This document shows positions 24,424 through 31,472 of a DNA stretch of 64,000 nucleotides, one piece after another. A model generated the notes under the pieces. The model did no database searches. It was not told where the DNA came from and worked only from the letters and a program-made list of their open reading frames with translations. The stretch's first letter is position 1, and every line of letters starts with the position of its first letter. The DNA is from Paraburkholderia phenazinium (GTDB taxonomy: Bacteria; Pseudomonadota; Gammaproteobacteria; Burkholderiales; Burkholderiaceae). The stretch covers positions 62,001 through 126,000 of the forward strand of contig NZ_FNCJ01000012.1 in assembly GCF_900100735.1 (NCBI RefSeq). Direction: 5' to 3'. Both the position numbers and the translations under genes were made by a program.

Positions 24424-25053
24424 ATGCCAAATCCATCCAAAGAGCAGCAACTTCTGGTCGAGCAACTGAAGCAGGTAGCGAAAGGGTTGGGAGAAACCTT
24501 CGCGCCATTCTGCGAGGTGGTGGTCCACGATCTGCTGCATGCCGACCACGCAATCGTCGCGATCCACAACAACCTGTCGGGAAGGGAGGAGGGCGACCCC
24601 GTAACCGAGTTGGGTCTCGCACGGATTGCAGACGAGACGTATCCGCAGGTCATCGCAAACTACGGCAACCTGTTCGCCGACGGCCGGCAAGTAAAAAGCA
24701 CGTCAATCGGCATCAAGGACTCTGCCGGCCGCTATGTGGCCGCACTTTGCCTCAACGTCGATCTAACGCTGTTTGGCACCTTGCAAAACATGCTCGGCCA
24801 GTTCGTGAGTACCGATGACACGGCGGGCGTCAAGGAGTCTCTCGACCCGCCGGGCGCGGATGGAATCAGGCAGCGCATCGACCAGTTCGCCGCCCGCCTC
24901 GCGACTACGCCGCGAGCGTTGAAGGCGGCAGAGCGGCGCGCGCTCATGAACGAGCTTCGGGAGTCAGGCAGCATGGAAGTGCGGCGTGCGATGGAAATCG
25001 TCGCGCTCCATTTGGGCGTATCGCGAGCGACGGTGTACAACGATGCCAAATGA
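24424..25053 (+). CDS. YheO-like PAS plus helix-turn-helix regulator (DauR family)
   Basis: A 209-residue cytoplasmic regulator. The YheO-type PAS-like sensor covers about residues 10-120 (LGETFAPFCEVVVHDLLHAD; STSIGIKDSAGRYVAALCLNVD), and the HTH_22 domain residues 150-209, ending in the recognition helix VALHLGVSRATVYNDAK. The family includes DauR, which controls D-arginine use. Its end overlaps the next gene by 11 bases, so it regulates the operon in which it sits. Possible ligands are amino acids or hydroxyaspartate (inference). Confidence 0.88.
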   Translation: MPNPSKEQQLLVEQLKQVAKGLGETFAPFCEVVVHDLLHADHAIVAIHNNLSGREEGDPVTELGLARIADETYPQVIANYGNLFADGRQVKSTSIGIKDSAGRYVAALCLNVDLTLFGTLQNMLGQFVSTDDTAGVKESLDPPGADGIRQRIDQFAARLATTPRALKAAERRALMNELRESGSMEVRRAMEIVALHLGVSRATVYNDAK

Positions 25054-26014
25054 CGCGCGCTTAGTACTGCTAGACAAAAACGTCGTCGAGTCTCTGTTGC
25101 TCCCTGACGATGTGCTCGCGGCGGTACGCGAAGCCTTGGTTCTACACAGCCAACGAGAAGGGCGTGTTTTTCCGGTCGTCCGGGAGCGGCTTGCCACGGG
25201 CGGTGTATTTGGCATCAAGTCGGGCGACGTACCGGCTCAAAACCTGCTTGGCTTTAAGGCCGCGGGGTTCTGGCCAGGCAACCGGGGGCTCGGTGGTGAG
25301 ACTCACCAGGCCACGATCGTTTTGATCGACCCCGCAACCGGACGCCCCGCTTGCATCGTCGACGGCAACGCGGTAACGACCCTGCGCACCGGCGCGGCAG
25401 GCGGTTTGGGCTTGCAGCAACTTGCTCGCCCTGACAGTTCGAGCGTTTGTCTGTTCGGCACAGGCGTGCAAGCCAAGGTGCAGTTGACGTTCGCTCTCCG
25501 GCTCATGCCAACGCTGGAAAAAATCCGCTATGTGACCGCGACGGGTGAGCGGGATCCGGCATTTGAAGCGTCCTTCGCCGCTCGTTGCGACATCGCGCTG
25601 GCGCCGGAGCGCAATGCTGCGGTTGCGCAGAGCGACGTGGTCATCACTGCGACGCCAGGCGCCGCAGCGCTCTTCGATCTGGAGGCGGTACGGCCAGGAA
25701 CGCACCTGAACTGCGTGGGTGCCGACACCAAAGGAAAACGTGAGCTTCCCGATGGTCTTCTGCAGCGCGTTCACCTGTTCGTCGACGATCGCACGCAAGC
25801 GAGCCAGATCGGCGAGGCCCAGTGGGCGCCCGATACACCGAGCATCGAACTCGGCGATCTGTTGACCAACCATGCTCAATTCAATCGCGGGCGCGATGAC
25901 ATCACCGTATTCGACATGACGGGTCTCGCGCTTCAAGACTTGACCGTCGCCCGCATGCTGTTTGACCGCGCTCGCGAGTCAAATCTTGGCAGCGCACTTT
26001 CATGGCCGTGGTGA
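25043..26014 (+). CDS. Ornithine cyclodeaminase/mu-crystallin family reductase (BhcD-like candidate)
   Basis: A 323-residue NAD(P)-dependent protein. The catalytic Lys sits in VFGIKSGD, the nucleotide-binding motif is FGTGVQAKVQL, and NCVGADTKGKREL is a family hallmark. The family covers ornithine cyclodeaminase, ketimine and imino acid reductases, and iminosuccinate reductase (BhcD). The gene starts inside the regulator gene and precedes a hydroxyaspartate-dehydratase-like gene. Because that enzyme would release iminosuccinate, reduction of iminosuccinate to aspartate is a good hypothesis, not a proof. Confidence 0.87.
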   Translation: MPNDARLVLLDKNVVESLLLPDDVLAAVREALVLHSQREGRVFPVVRERLATGGVFGIKSGDVPAQNLLGFKAAGFWPGNRGLGGETHQATIVLIDPATGRPACIVDGNAVTTLRTGAAGGLGLQQLARPDSSSVCLFGTGVQAKVQLTFALRLMPTLEKIRYVTATGERDPAFEASFAARCDIALAPERNAAVAQSDVVITATPGAAALFDLEAVRPGTHLNCVGADTKGKRELPDGLLQRVHLFVDDRTQASQIGEAQWAPDTPSIELGDLLTNHAQFNRGRDDITVFDMTGLALQDLTVARMLFDRARESNLGSALSWPW

Positions 26015-26065
26015 CAGGCCGGGACCCACGCGTCGTCCGACGCACCGAACTATTGATGGAATGAC

Positions 26066-27028
26066 ATGCTGAATCTTCCGACTTACATGGACGTTGCCGC
26101 CGCCGCAAAGCGAATCGAAGGCAAGGCGAACCGGACTCCTGTCATGACTTCGCGCACAGCCAACGAGGAGATGGGCGCCGAAGTTTTCTTCAAGTGCGAA
26201 AACTACCAGCGCATGGGCGCATTCAAGTTCCGCGGTGCGATGAACGCGCTGTCGAAATTCGACGAGCGCCAGCGTGCTGCCGGCGTGGTTGCCTTTTCCT
26301 CCGGCAATCATGCGCAGGCCATCGCGCTGTCGGCGAAACTGCTTGGGATTCCCGCGACCATCGTCATGCCGCTCGATGCTCCCGCCGCCAAAGTCGCAGC
26401 GACCAAAGCTTATGGTGGAAACGTGGTGACCTACGACCGTTATACCGAAGATCGTGAAGAGATCGGCCGGAACCTCGCTGTTAAACACGGAATGACGTTG
26501 ATTCCGCCGTACGACCATCCGGATGTCATCGCAGGCCAGGGCACCGCAGCCAAAGAGCTGATCGAAGAGGTCGGGAGCCTCGACGCGTTGTTTGTCTGTC
26601 TCGGTGGCGGTGGCTTGCTGTCAGGATCGGCGCTCGCGGCGCGCGAACTTGCGCCGGACTGCAAGATTTATGGCGTGGAGCCGGAGGCTGGCAACGACGG
26701 TCAGCAATCGTTCAGATCCGGCTCAATCGTTCACATCGAGACCCCGAAGACGATCGCAGATGGCGCTCAGACCCAGCATCTGGGCCAATATACCTTCCAG
26801 ATCATCAAGCGGGATGTCGATGACATTCTTACCGCTACGGACGATCAGCTAGTGGCCTGCATGCGATTCTTCGCAGAGCGTATGAAAATGGTCGTCGAAC
26901 CCACCGGTTGTCTCGGCTTCGCGGCAGCGCGTGAAATGAAGAGCCAGTTGCAGGGCAAGCGGGTCGGTGTGATTGTGAGCGGCGGCAATGTCGATATGGA
27001 GCGGTACAGCGCCTTCCTTGCCGGCTAG
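26066..27028 (+). CDS. PLP-dependent hydroxyaspartate dehydratase (serine/threonine dehydratase family)
   Basis: A 320-residue fold-type II PLP enzyme. The PLP Lys is in MGAFKFRGAMNAL, the phosphate loop is GGGGLLSG, and SSGNHAQAIAL is intact. Residue for residue it resembles L-threo-3-hydroxyaspartate ammonia-lyase and BhcB more than biosynthetic threonine deaminase: it lacks the C-terminal regulatory domain, has the 320-residue length, and has ANRTPVMTSRT at the N-terminus. It would convert 3-hydroxyaspartate to iminosuccinate/oxaloacetate. The gap of 51 bases to the reductase gene suggests one operon. Confidence 0.9.
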   Translation: MLNLPTYMDVAAAAKRIEGKANRTPVMTSRTANEEMGAEVFFKCENYQRMGAFKFRGAMNALSKFDERQRAAGVVAFSSGNHAQAIALSAKLLGIPATIVMPLDAPAAKVAATKAYGGNVVTYDRYTEDREEIGRNLAVKHGMTLIPPYDHPDVIAGQGTAAKELIEEVGSLDALFVCLGGGGLLSGSALAARELAPDCKIYGVEPEAGNDGQQSFRSGSIVHIETPKTIADGAQTQHLGQYTFQIIKRDVDDILTATDDQLVACMRFFAERMKMVVEPTGCLGFAAAREMKSQLQGKRVGVIVSGGNVDMERYSAFLAG

Positions 27029-27185
27029 AACCAGCCTATCAAACCGGGGGCAAACGCGGTGGCGTGGCCCCAGTCATTTTTTTGAACCCAGCGCCGTTCG
27101 TCCGCGCCATTGGTCAGTACGCGACGGTGGCACTGCCCTGTCTCTGACCCACTAAATTTCCGCCTGGCACCGCGTAGACAAGACA

Positions 27186-27941
27186 TCAAGCGCGAACCAC
27201 GCTCACTCCGGCGGCTTCGAGTGCGTCTGTCAACGCGGTATCGGTCTCCCGCTCGACCACGATCGTCTGCGCAAGCGTCACGTCGCCTATCGAATAGGCC
27301 GACGCGGCATTGAGCTTGTCCATCGAAGCCAGCACGACGGTCTCAGCCGCCCGTGCGGCAAGCGCTCGTTTCACATAGGCCTCTTCGAGATCGCCCGTAC
27401 TCAACCCCGCCGTGGGATGAACGCCGGTGACGCCCATGAAGTAGATATCGGCGTGGATGTGCGACATGGCTTCGATCGCTGCTGCACCGACGTTCACGAT
27501 CGAGTGCTTGTACAGCCGGCCGCCGATCATGATCACGTCAATCGACGGATGATCGACCAGCGCAACCGCAACCGTCGGACTGTGCGTGACGACAGTCGCC
27601 GCCAGCGAGCGGGGGATGTGCTTCACGAGTTCGGCGGAGGTCGTTCCGCCATCGATGATGACAATCTGCCCCGGCGCAATCATGGACGCGGCCGCGATGC
27701 CGATGGCGCGCTTGCCTGTCGACTCGAGCGCACGTCTTTCCGAGAACGAAGCAACCGCCGACGAGGCGGGTAACGCCCCGCCGTGAACCCGTTGCAGCAG
27801 TCCCTCGGCAGCCAGTTCGCGCAGGTCGCGCCGGATGGTGTCCTCCGACACGCCGAAGGTCGCCGCTAGCGGTGCGGCCAGCACCTGTCCGTCTTGAGCC
27901 AGCAATTGCAGGATCGTCTGCTTGCGTTGTGAGGTCAACAT
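27186..27941 (-). CDS. DeoR family transcriptional repressor
   Basis: A 251-residue DeoR/GlpR repressor. It has the N-terminal winged helix (LTSQRKQTILQLLAQDG, then FGVSEDTIRRDLRELAAEGL and RVHGGAL) and the sugar-phosphate-binding ISOCOT-fold domain (GQIVIIDGGTTSAELVKHI; IDVIMIGGRLYKHS; GVTGVHPTAGLSTGDLEEAYVKRAL). The frame is open to 28031, but homology starts at the ATG at 27941. Phased TGCACG repeats just upstream form its likely operator. Divergent from the Nudix-DUF4406 pair, which it probably represses together with itself. Confidence 0.9.
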   Translation of the reverse strand: MLTSQRKQTILQLLAQDGQVLAAPLAATFGVSEDTIRRDLRELAAEGLLQRVHGGALPASSAVASFSERRALESTGKRAIGIAAASMIAPGQIVIIDGGTTSAELVKHIPRSLAATVVTHSPTVAVALVDHPSIDVIMIGGRLYKHSIVNVGAAAIEAMSHIHADIYFMGVTGVHPTAGLSTGDLEEAYVKRALAARAAETVVLASMDKLNAASAYSIGDVTLAQTIVVERETDTALTDALEAAGVSVVRA

Positions 27942-27946
27942 GGGTT

Positions 27947-27988
27947 TGCACGTTTTTTCTTGATATTGCACGAAACTGCACGATATCA
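27947..27988. promoter_or_regulatory. DeoR-type operator: three phased TGCACG repeats in a dyad
   Basis: TGCACG occurs in the same orientation at 27947-27952, 27967-27972 and 27977-27982, that is 20 and 10 bases apart, on one face of the helix. The last two are enclosed by the perfect inverted repeat TGATAT (27961-27966) / ATATCA (27983-27988). The first repeat overlaps the ribosome-site region of the DeoR gene. Confidence 0.65.
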
Positions 27989-28021
27989 TGAGTGCTCCTC
28001 TTTCGCTAGTTGGAGCATTCC

Positions 28022-28621
28022 GTGACTGCAACGCAAGACCGTGTGCGCATCATCGATACCACCGTGCTGTCGGACGATTGGTATGTGTTGAAGAAGACCA
28101 CCTTCGATTTCCAGCGGCGCGATGGCAGCTGGCAGCGGCAGAGCCGCGAAACGTACGATCGCGGCAACGGTGCGACGATCCTGTTGCTCGACCGCGCAAG
28201 GAGGACGGTGATACTGACTCGCCAGTTCAGGTTGCCGGCATTCGTGAATGGCCACGACGGGATGATGCTGGAAGCTGCGGCGGGGCTGCTCGACAACGCG
28301 TCGCCGGAGGAGCGTATCCGTGCCGAGGCAGAGGAGGAAACGGGCTATCGGGTGCGCGACGTGCAGAAGGTGTTCGAGGCGTACATGAGCCCGGGCTCGG
28401 TGACGGAGAAGCTGCACTTTTTCATCGCTGAATACGACGCAGCGTCGCGCATCGGTGCTGGCGGCGGCATCGAAGCCGAGGGAGAGGATCTCGAAGTGAT
28501 CGAGCTAACGCTTGACGAGGCGCTCACGGCAGTGCGCCACGGGGAAATCGTGGATGCCAAGACGATCATGCTTTTGCAGCATGCGGCGCTGAGCGAACTG
28601 ATGGAGCCGCGTACAAAATGA
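28022..28621 (+). CDS. Nudix hydrolase, NudK/ADP-ribose pyrophosphatase group
   Basis: A 199-residue Nudix enzyme similar to GDP-mannose/ADP-sugar pyrophosphatases (ILTRQFRLPAFVNGHDGMMLE is the YffH/NudK-like segment). The Nudix box reads GLLDNASPEERIRAEAEEET; the metal-binding EExxGY core is present, but the first Glu of the consensus (GX5E) is Ser. The start is GTG at 28022, because GGAG lies six bases before it; the upstream TTG at 28010 has no ribosome site. It overlaps the DUF4406 gene by four bases (ATGA), so the two act together, perhaps in nucleotide-sugar or NAD turnover. Confidence 0.87.
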   Translation: MTATQDRVRIIDTTVLSDDWYVLKKTTFDFQRRDGSWQRQSRETYDRGNGATILLLDRARRTVILTRQFRLPAFVNGHDGMMLEAAAGLLDNASPEERIRAEAEEETGYRVRDVQKVFEAYMSPGSVTEKLHFFIAEYDAASRIGAGGGIEAEGEDLEVIELTLDEALTAVRHGEIVDAKTIMLLQHAALSELMEPRTK

Positions 28622-28995
28622 GTCCACAACTGATCCTTATTGCCGGCCCGTATCGCAGCGGCACGCAGGGCGACCCCGAACGCATCGCACTGAACCTCAA
28701 GCGGCTGGAACAGAGCGCGCTGCAAGTCTATCGGCGAGGCCATATGCCGATGATCGGCGAGTGGGTGGCGCTTCCTTTGGCGGCCGTGGCCGGTTCGCAA
28801 GCGCTCGACGATGCAATTAGCGAGGCATTCCTGTATCCGGTCGCCGCCCGGCTGATTGAGCAGTGCGACGCCGTGTTGCGCATTGAAGGCGAATCGACCG
28901 GCGCGGACAATGACGTGCGGCTAGCGCGTCAGCTCGGCAAGCCAGTGCATTGGAGCGTCGACGATATACCGGCTGCCCACGGACCTTCCTCCTGA
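28618..28995 (+). CDS. DUF4406 / nucleoside 2-deoxyribosyltransferase-like protein
   Basis: A 125-residue protein with a Rossmann-like start (LILIAGPYRSGTQGDPERIALNLKRL) and MPMIGEWVALPLA, resembling DUF4406 and nucleoside 2-deoxyribosyltransferase folds. DNDVRLARQLGKPVHW resembles the end of that domain, where glutamate and nucleobase bind in active enzymes. No activity is established for this branch. Translationally coupled to the Nudix gene and probably under the divergent DeoR repressor; joint salvage or clean-up of nucleosides is inferred. Confidence 0.8.
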   Translation: MSPQLILIAGPYRSGTQGDPERIALNLKRLEQSALQVYRRGHMPMIGEWVALPLAAVAGSQALDDAISEAFLYPVAARLIEQCDAVLRIEGESTGADNDVRLARQLGKPVHWSVDDIPAAHGPSS

Positions 28996-29005
28996 ACGCA
29001 GCGCG

Positions 29006-29491
29006 CTACCGCGCTTCCTTCTGATGTTCCTCCGCCAGCACCGCGCGCGAGGTGTCGCCCATCAGATACCGGGCGCCGCTCCCGCGCCGTTGGACAATGT
29101 CTTCGGGGTTGTAGAGCGCGCACGATTTCAGTGACAGGCATCCGCAGCCCACGCAGGACGCCAGTTGGTCGCGCAACGCGATCAGCCCGTCTATGCGTTG
29201 CTGGAGCAGAGGCTGCCACGCGCGTGAGAGACGCTCCCAATCGTGTTTGGTCGGCGTGCGCTGCCCGGGCAAGGTATCGAGAGCGGAGCGAATCTCCGAG
29301 AGGTCCAAACCCACTGCCTGCGCCGCGCGGATAAAACCGATCCGGCGCAGCGTGTCCCTCCGGTACTGACGATGACCGCCGTCGGTCCGGGTACTGCTGA
29401 CCAGTCCTTGCGCCTCATAGAACCGGATCGCGCTCGGCGCCACGCCCGAGCGTTTTGCAAGCTCGCCAATGGTGAGGATCGTCTCGGTCAT
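29006..29491 (-). CDS. soxR: SoxR, redox-sensing MerR-family regulator
   Basis: A 161-residue SoxR. The MerR helix-turn-helix (TIGELAKRSGVAPSAIRFYEAQG; GGHRQYRRD) is followed by a coiled coil and the [2Fe-2S] motif CVGCGCLSLKSC, exactly Cys-X2-Cys-X-Cys-X5-Cys. Oxidation of the cluster by redox-cycling compounds switches its target promoter on. Outside enterobacteria SoxR usually controls enzymes or pumps that handle redox-active metabolites directly. Here it is divergent from a questin-oxidase-like gene, and the gap contains a MerR-type promoter reading toward that gene. Confidence 0.93.
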   Translation of the reverse strand: MTETILTIGELAKRSGVAPSAIRFYEAQGLVSSTRTDGGHRQYRRDTLRRIGFIRAAQAVGLDLSEIRSALDTLPGQRTPTKHDWERLSRAWQPLLQQRIDGLIALRDQLASCVGCGCLSLKSCALYNPEDIVQRRGSGARYLMGDTSRAVLAEEHQKEAR

Positions 29492-29512
29492 GAAGCATCC
29501 AGGTATTTTCGC

Positions 29513-29543
29513 TTGACTTAAAGTCTACTTTAACTTTGACAAT
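29513..29543 (+). promoter_or_regulatory. SoxR-type promoter/operator of the questin-oxidase-like gene
   Basis: TTGACT (29513-29518) and GACAAT (29538-29543) are 19 bases apart. The perfect dyad TTAAAGT / ACTTTAA (29518-29524 and 29527-29533) overlaps the last base of the -35 box and fills the spacer. The over-long spacer with a central dyad is what SoxR needs. The dyad sequence differs from the enterobacterial CCTCAAG-type soxbox. Confidence 0.75.
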
Positions 29544-29576
29544 GAGGCTTCCTTCCTGTGATCGTGAGACCGCAAC

Positions 29577-30617
29577 ATGCCAAACGACGCTGTTCGCCTC
29601 AAACTGCGTGAGCTTCTGGACGCCAATGCACGCTTTAGCCTTGCGGCTAGAGGCACGACCAACCATTGTCCGATGGCGCTGGTTGCATTGGCCGAGATGG
29701 GGGCGTCGACAGCCCGCTTGCAGGCGTTCTTCGATATGTGGGAGCGCGAGTACGCGTTGACTGCGCCGCGTGTCGAGACGGTTATTTCGCGCGATGAATG
29801 GGCGCAGCATGTGGGCGAGAGTTCGGCGTTCGGGTCGTTGCGGCTTTGCTTTCTCGGCTGGATCGCTGACGTCGGCTACCTTCCTGTGATGACTGCGGTA
29901 TTCGAAGAGATTCCCTTCGCTCCGGCAAGCGGTGCATTCCATGCGCTGATCCGGCTGGCTTACGGCATCGAGGCAGCGCACGCCGGCGAGATTGCCGCCG
30001 GTCTCGCAGCGTTGGTGTCGTCGCATCTGTATGTTGACGCACCCATCGACGCAAGGGACCCTGCAGTGAGTGCTACGGCGGGATTCGAACGCGTTGCCAA
30101 GGCGATGGGCGAGGGCGTTGTCGCCGGCAATTCCATCACATCGCGGTTGCGCGCCGTTGCTGCGGACGTGCGATTCAAGGAGGCCCTGCTGGTGCCGCCT
30201 GCAGCTTCGCCGTTGCTCGACGAACTCGCTCGGGCGACGATCAATGCGTATTGGCGGCGCCCCGACTTCACCGTGCTGCACACCGTGACCGGGACGCACG
30301 CTGCACGAATCGTCTTCGCCGAGTTGCCGGAGACGCTGGTCAACCGGTTACTGCCGGGCTTCTGGGTGGCACTGTGCGCCGCCTATGCAAGCGTCGGGAC
30401 GGGGGCCAGCGTTCGGACCGGGGCGGATACGCGGGACGTCGCACTTGACTGGCGTGAGGTGTGCCGGATGGCGGTCGCTTCGGACGACGACCACGTGATC
30501 AAGATGACCTACACGTGCCTGTGCGAAGACCGTCGATCTCCATCGCCGCTGTACCTCGCGTCCGCAACGAGGCTGGTATCGGCATCGCTGGTGGAATCGG
30601 ACTCTGCGCGAAGATAG
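29577..30617 (+). CDS. Questin oxidase-like protein (DUF4243, Baeyer-Villiger type)
   Basis: A 346-residue protein of the questin oxidase-like family, whose fungal members cleave anthraquinone or coumarin-like rings by Baeyer-Villiger oxidation in pigment and aflatoxin pathways. Family signatures are NHCPMALVALAEMG, ASGAFHALIRLAYGIEA, FTVLHTVTGTHAARIV and DDDHVIKMTYTCLCED. It carries several His residues (NH, FHA, LHTVTGTH, DDDHVIK) that may bind metal. It is transcribed from a SoxR-type promoter, so its role is probably breakdown of redox-cycling quinones (inference). Start at the ATG at 29577; the ribosome site is weak. Confidence 0.85.
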   Translation: MPNDAVRLKLRELLDANARFSLAARGTTNHCPMALVALAEMGASTARLQAFFDMWEREYALTAPRVETVISRDEWAQHVGESSAFGSLRLCFLGWIADVGYLPVMTAVFEEIPFAPASGAFHALIRLAYGIEAAHAGEIAAGLAALVSSHLYVDAPIDARDPAVSATAGFERVAKAMGEGVVAGNSITSRLRAVAADVRFKEALLVPPAASPLLDELARATINAYWRRPDFTVLHTVTGTHAARIVFAELPETLVNRLLPGFWVALCAAYASVGTGASVRTGADTRDVALDWREVCRMAVASDDDHVIKMTYTCLCEDRRSPSPLYLASATRLVSASLVESDSARR

Positions 30618-30667
30618 GGATGCACTGCAGATGGTCGCTCATAAACTGGCCAGGCTGCCCTTACGCC

Positions 30668-31048
30668 TCACGACGGATGTTGGCGCCGGTACTCTTGCGT
30701 AACTCCACCGTACCCATACCCCGTCGCGCTGCACTCGACCACATGAACGTTTGAATGCGGATGGGCGTTGCCTAAAAGCTTCGACAGTAGTTCGAACGCG
30801 GCCTTGTGATAGTCCGCGATCTGAAACCTGGTGTTCGTCCCTTCCGCAATCGACACCGTCAGGCGGAACGAGTTTTTAGCGAGTTCGGCGAGCGAGCGTT
30901 CATTGATGAACCAGTGTTCGGGCGCAAAGTACTGAATCGCCACTGTCGTGTTCAGCGGCTTCTTGTCGAGCAGCGAACACGTAAGGCAGGTCAGTTCGCG
31001 CGCTACCGTCCGGGAAAGTTCTGGATTGGCCGTACCGGAGAGATTCAT
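30668..31048 (-). CDS. Tautomerase-family protein whose catalytic Pro1 lies before the first ATG
   Basis: A 126-residue 4-oxalocrotonate-tautomerase/MIF-like protein (MNLSGTANPELSRTVA; TTVAIQYFAPEHWFINERSLAEL; SFRLTVSIAEGTNTRFQIADYH; HVVECSATGYGYGGVTQEYR). Tautomerases use Pro as residue 1 after Met removal. Here the in-frame codons before the ATG read CGA-CCC-CAG (Arg-Pro-Gln), so the natural start Met-Pro-Gln-Met appears to have been lost by change of the start codon. Translation from 31048 would give a protein without the catalytic Pro. It may be an inactive paralogue, a decaying gene, or use a start I cannot see. Confidence 0.75.
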   Translation of the reverse strand: MNLSGTANPELSRTVARELTCLTCSLLDKKPLNTTVAIQYFAPEHWFINERSLAELAKNSFRLTVSIAEGTNTRFQIADYHKAAFELLSKLLGNAHPHSNVHVVECSATGYGYGGVTQEYRRQHPS

Positions 31049-31187
31049 CTGGGGTCGGGTGCCAAGCCGTGGGACAGACGTGCGATTGCAGGCAGATGCC
31101 GGCTATGTGCGTATGCAAGCCACGTGCAAGCCGGGTGGGCGTAGAATGCCAGCCTTCCAGGACATTACCCGAGAGTCGAGCCGCCTC

Positions 31188-31382
31188 ATGAACGAACCGC
31201 GCAAGAAGAACCCGACCTTTGGCATCGCCGTGTTTATCGTGATCGCGGTATTGCTGGTGATTGCGACGCTTCTCTACAACGCGATCAGCGGCAAGCGCGA
31301 GTTCGACCGCGAGAACGCCGAGACCCCGGTCGTTGCTTCAACCGCAGCAGCGGCAGCCGCTGCGAGCGGCGCGTCGCAATGA
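31188..31382 (+). CDS. Small single-span membrane protein, 64 aa
   Basis: A small inner membrane protein: a short basic N-terminus (MNEPRKKNPTF), one membrane segment (about residues 12-32, GIAVFIVIAVLLVIATLLYN), and an Ala-rich tail. The frame is open from 30948, but that extension overlaps the antisense tautomerase gene and looks non-coding. Family not recognised; similar small proteins are common in Burkholderiales. Convergent with the FUSC gene. The ribosome site is weak. Confidence 0.65.
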   Translation: MNEPRKKNPTFGIAVFIVIAVLLVIATLLYNAISGKREFDRENAETPVVASTAAAAAAASGASQ

Positions 31383-31472
31383 TGCGCTAAGCGAGGCGCG
31401 CAAGCGGTTGTGTACGTACGCACCGCTTTAGCGCCGCTTTGCCTCCATTATGCGAGCCTAACCCAAGCTCGC

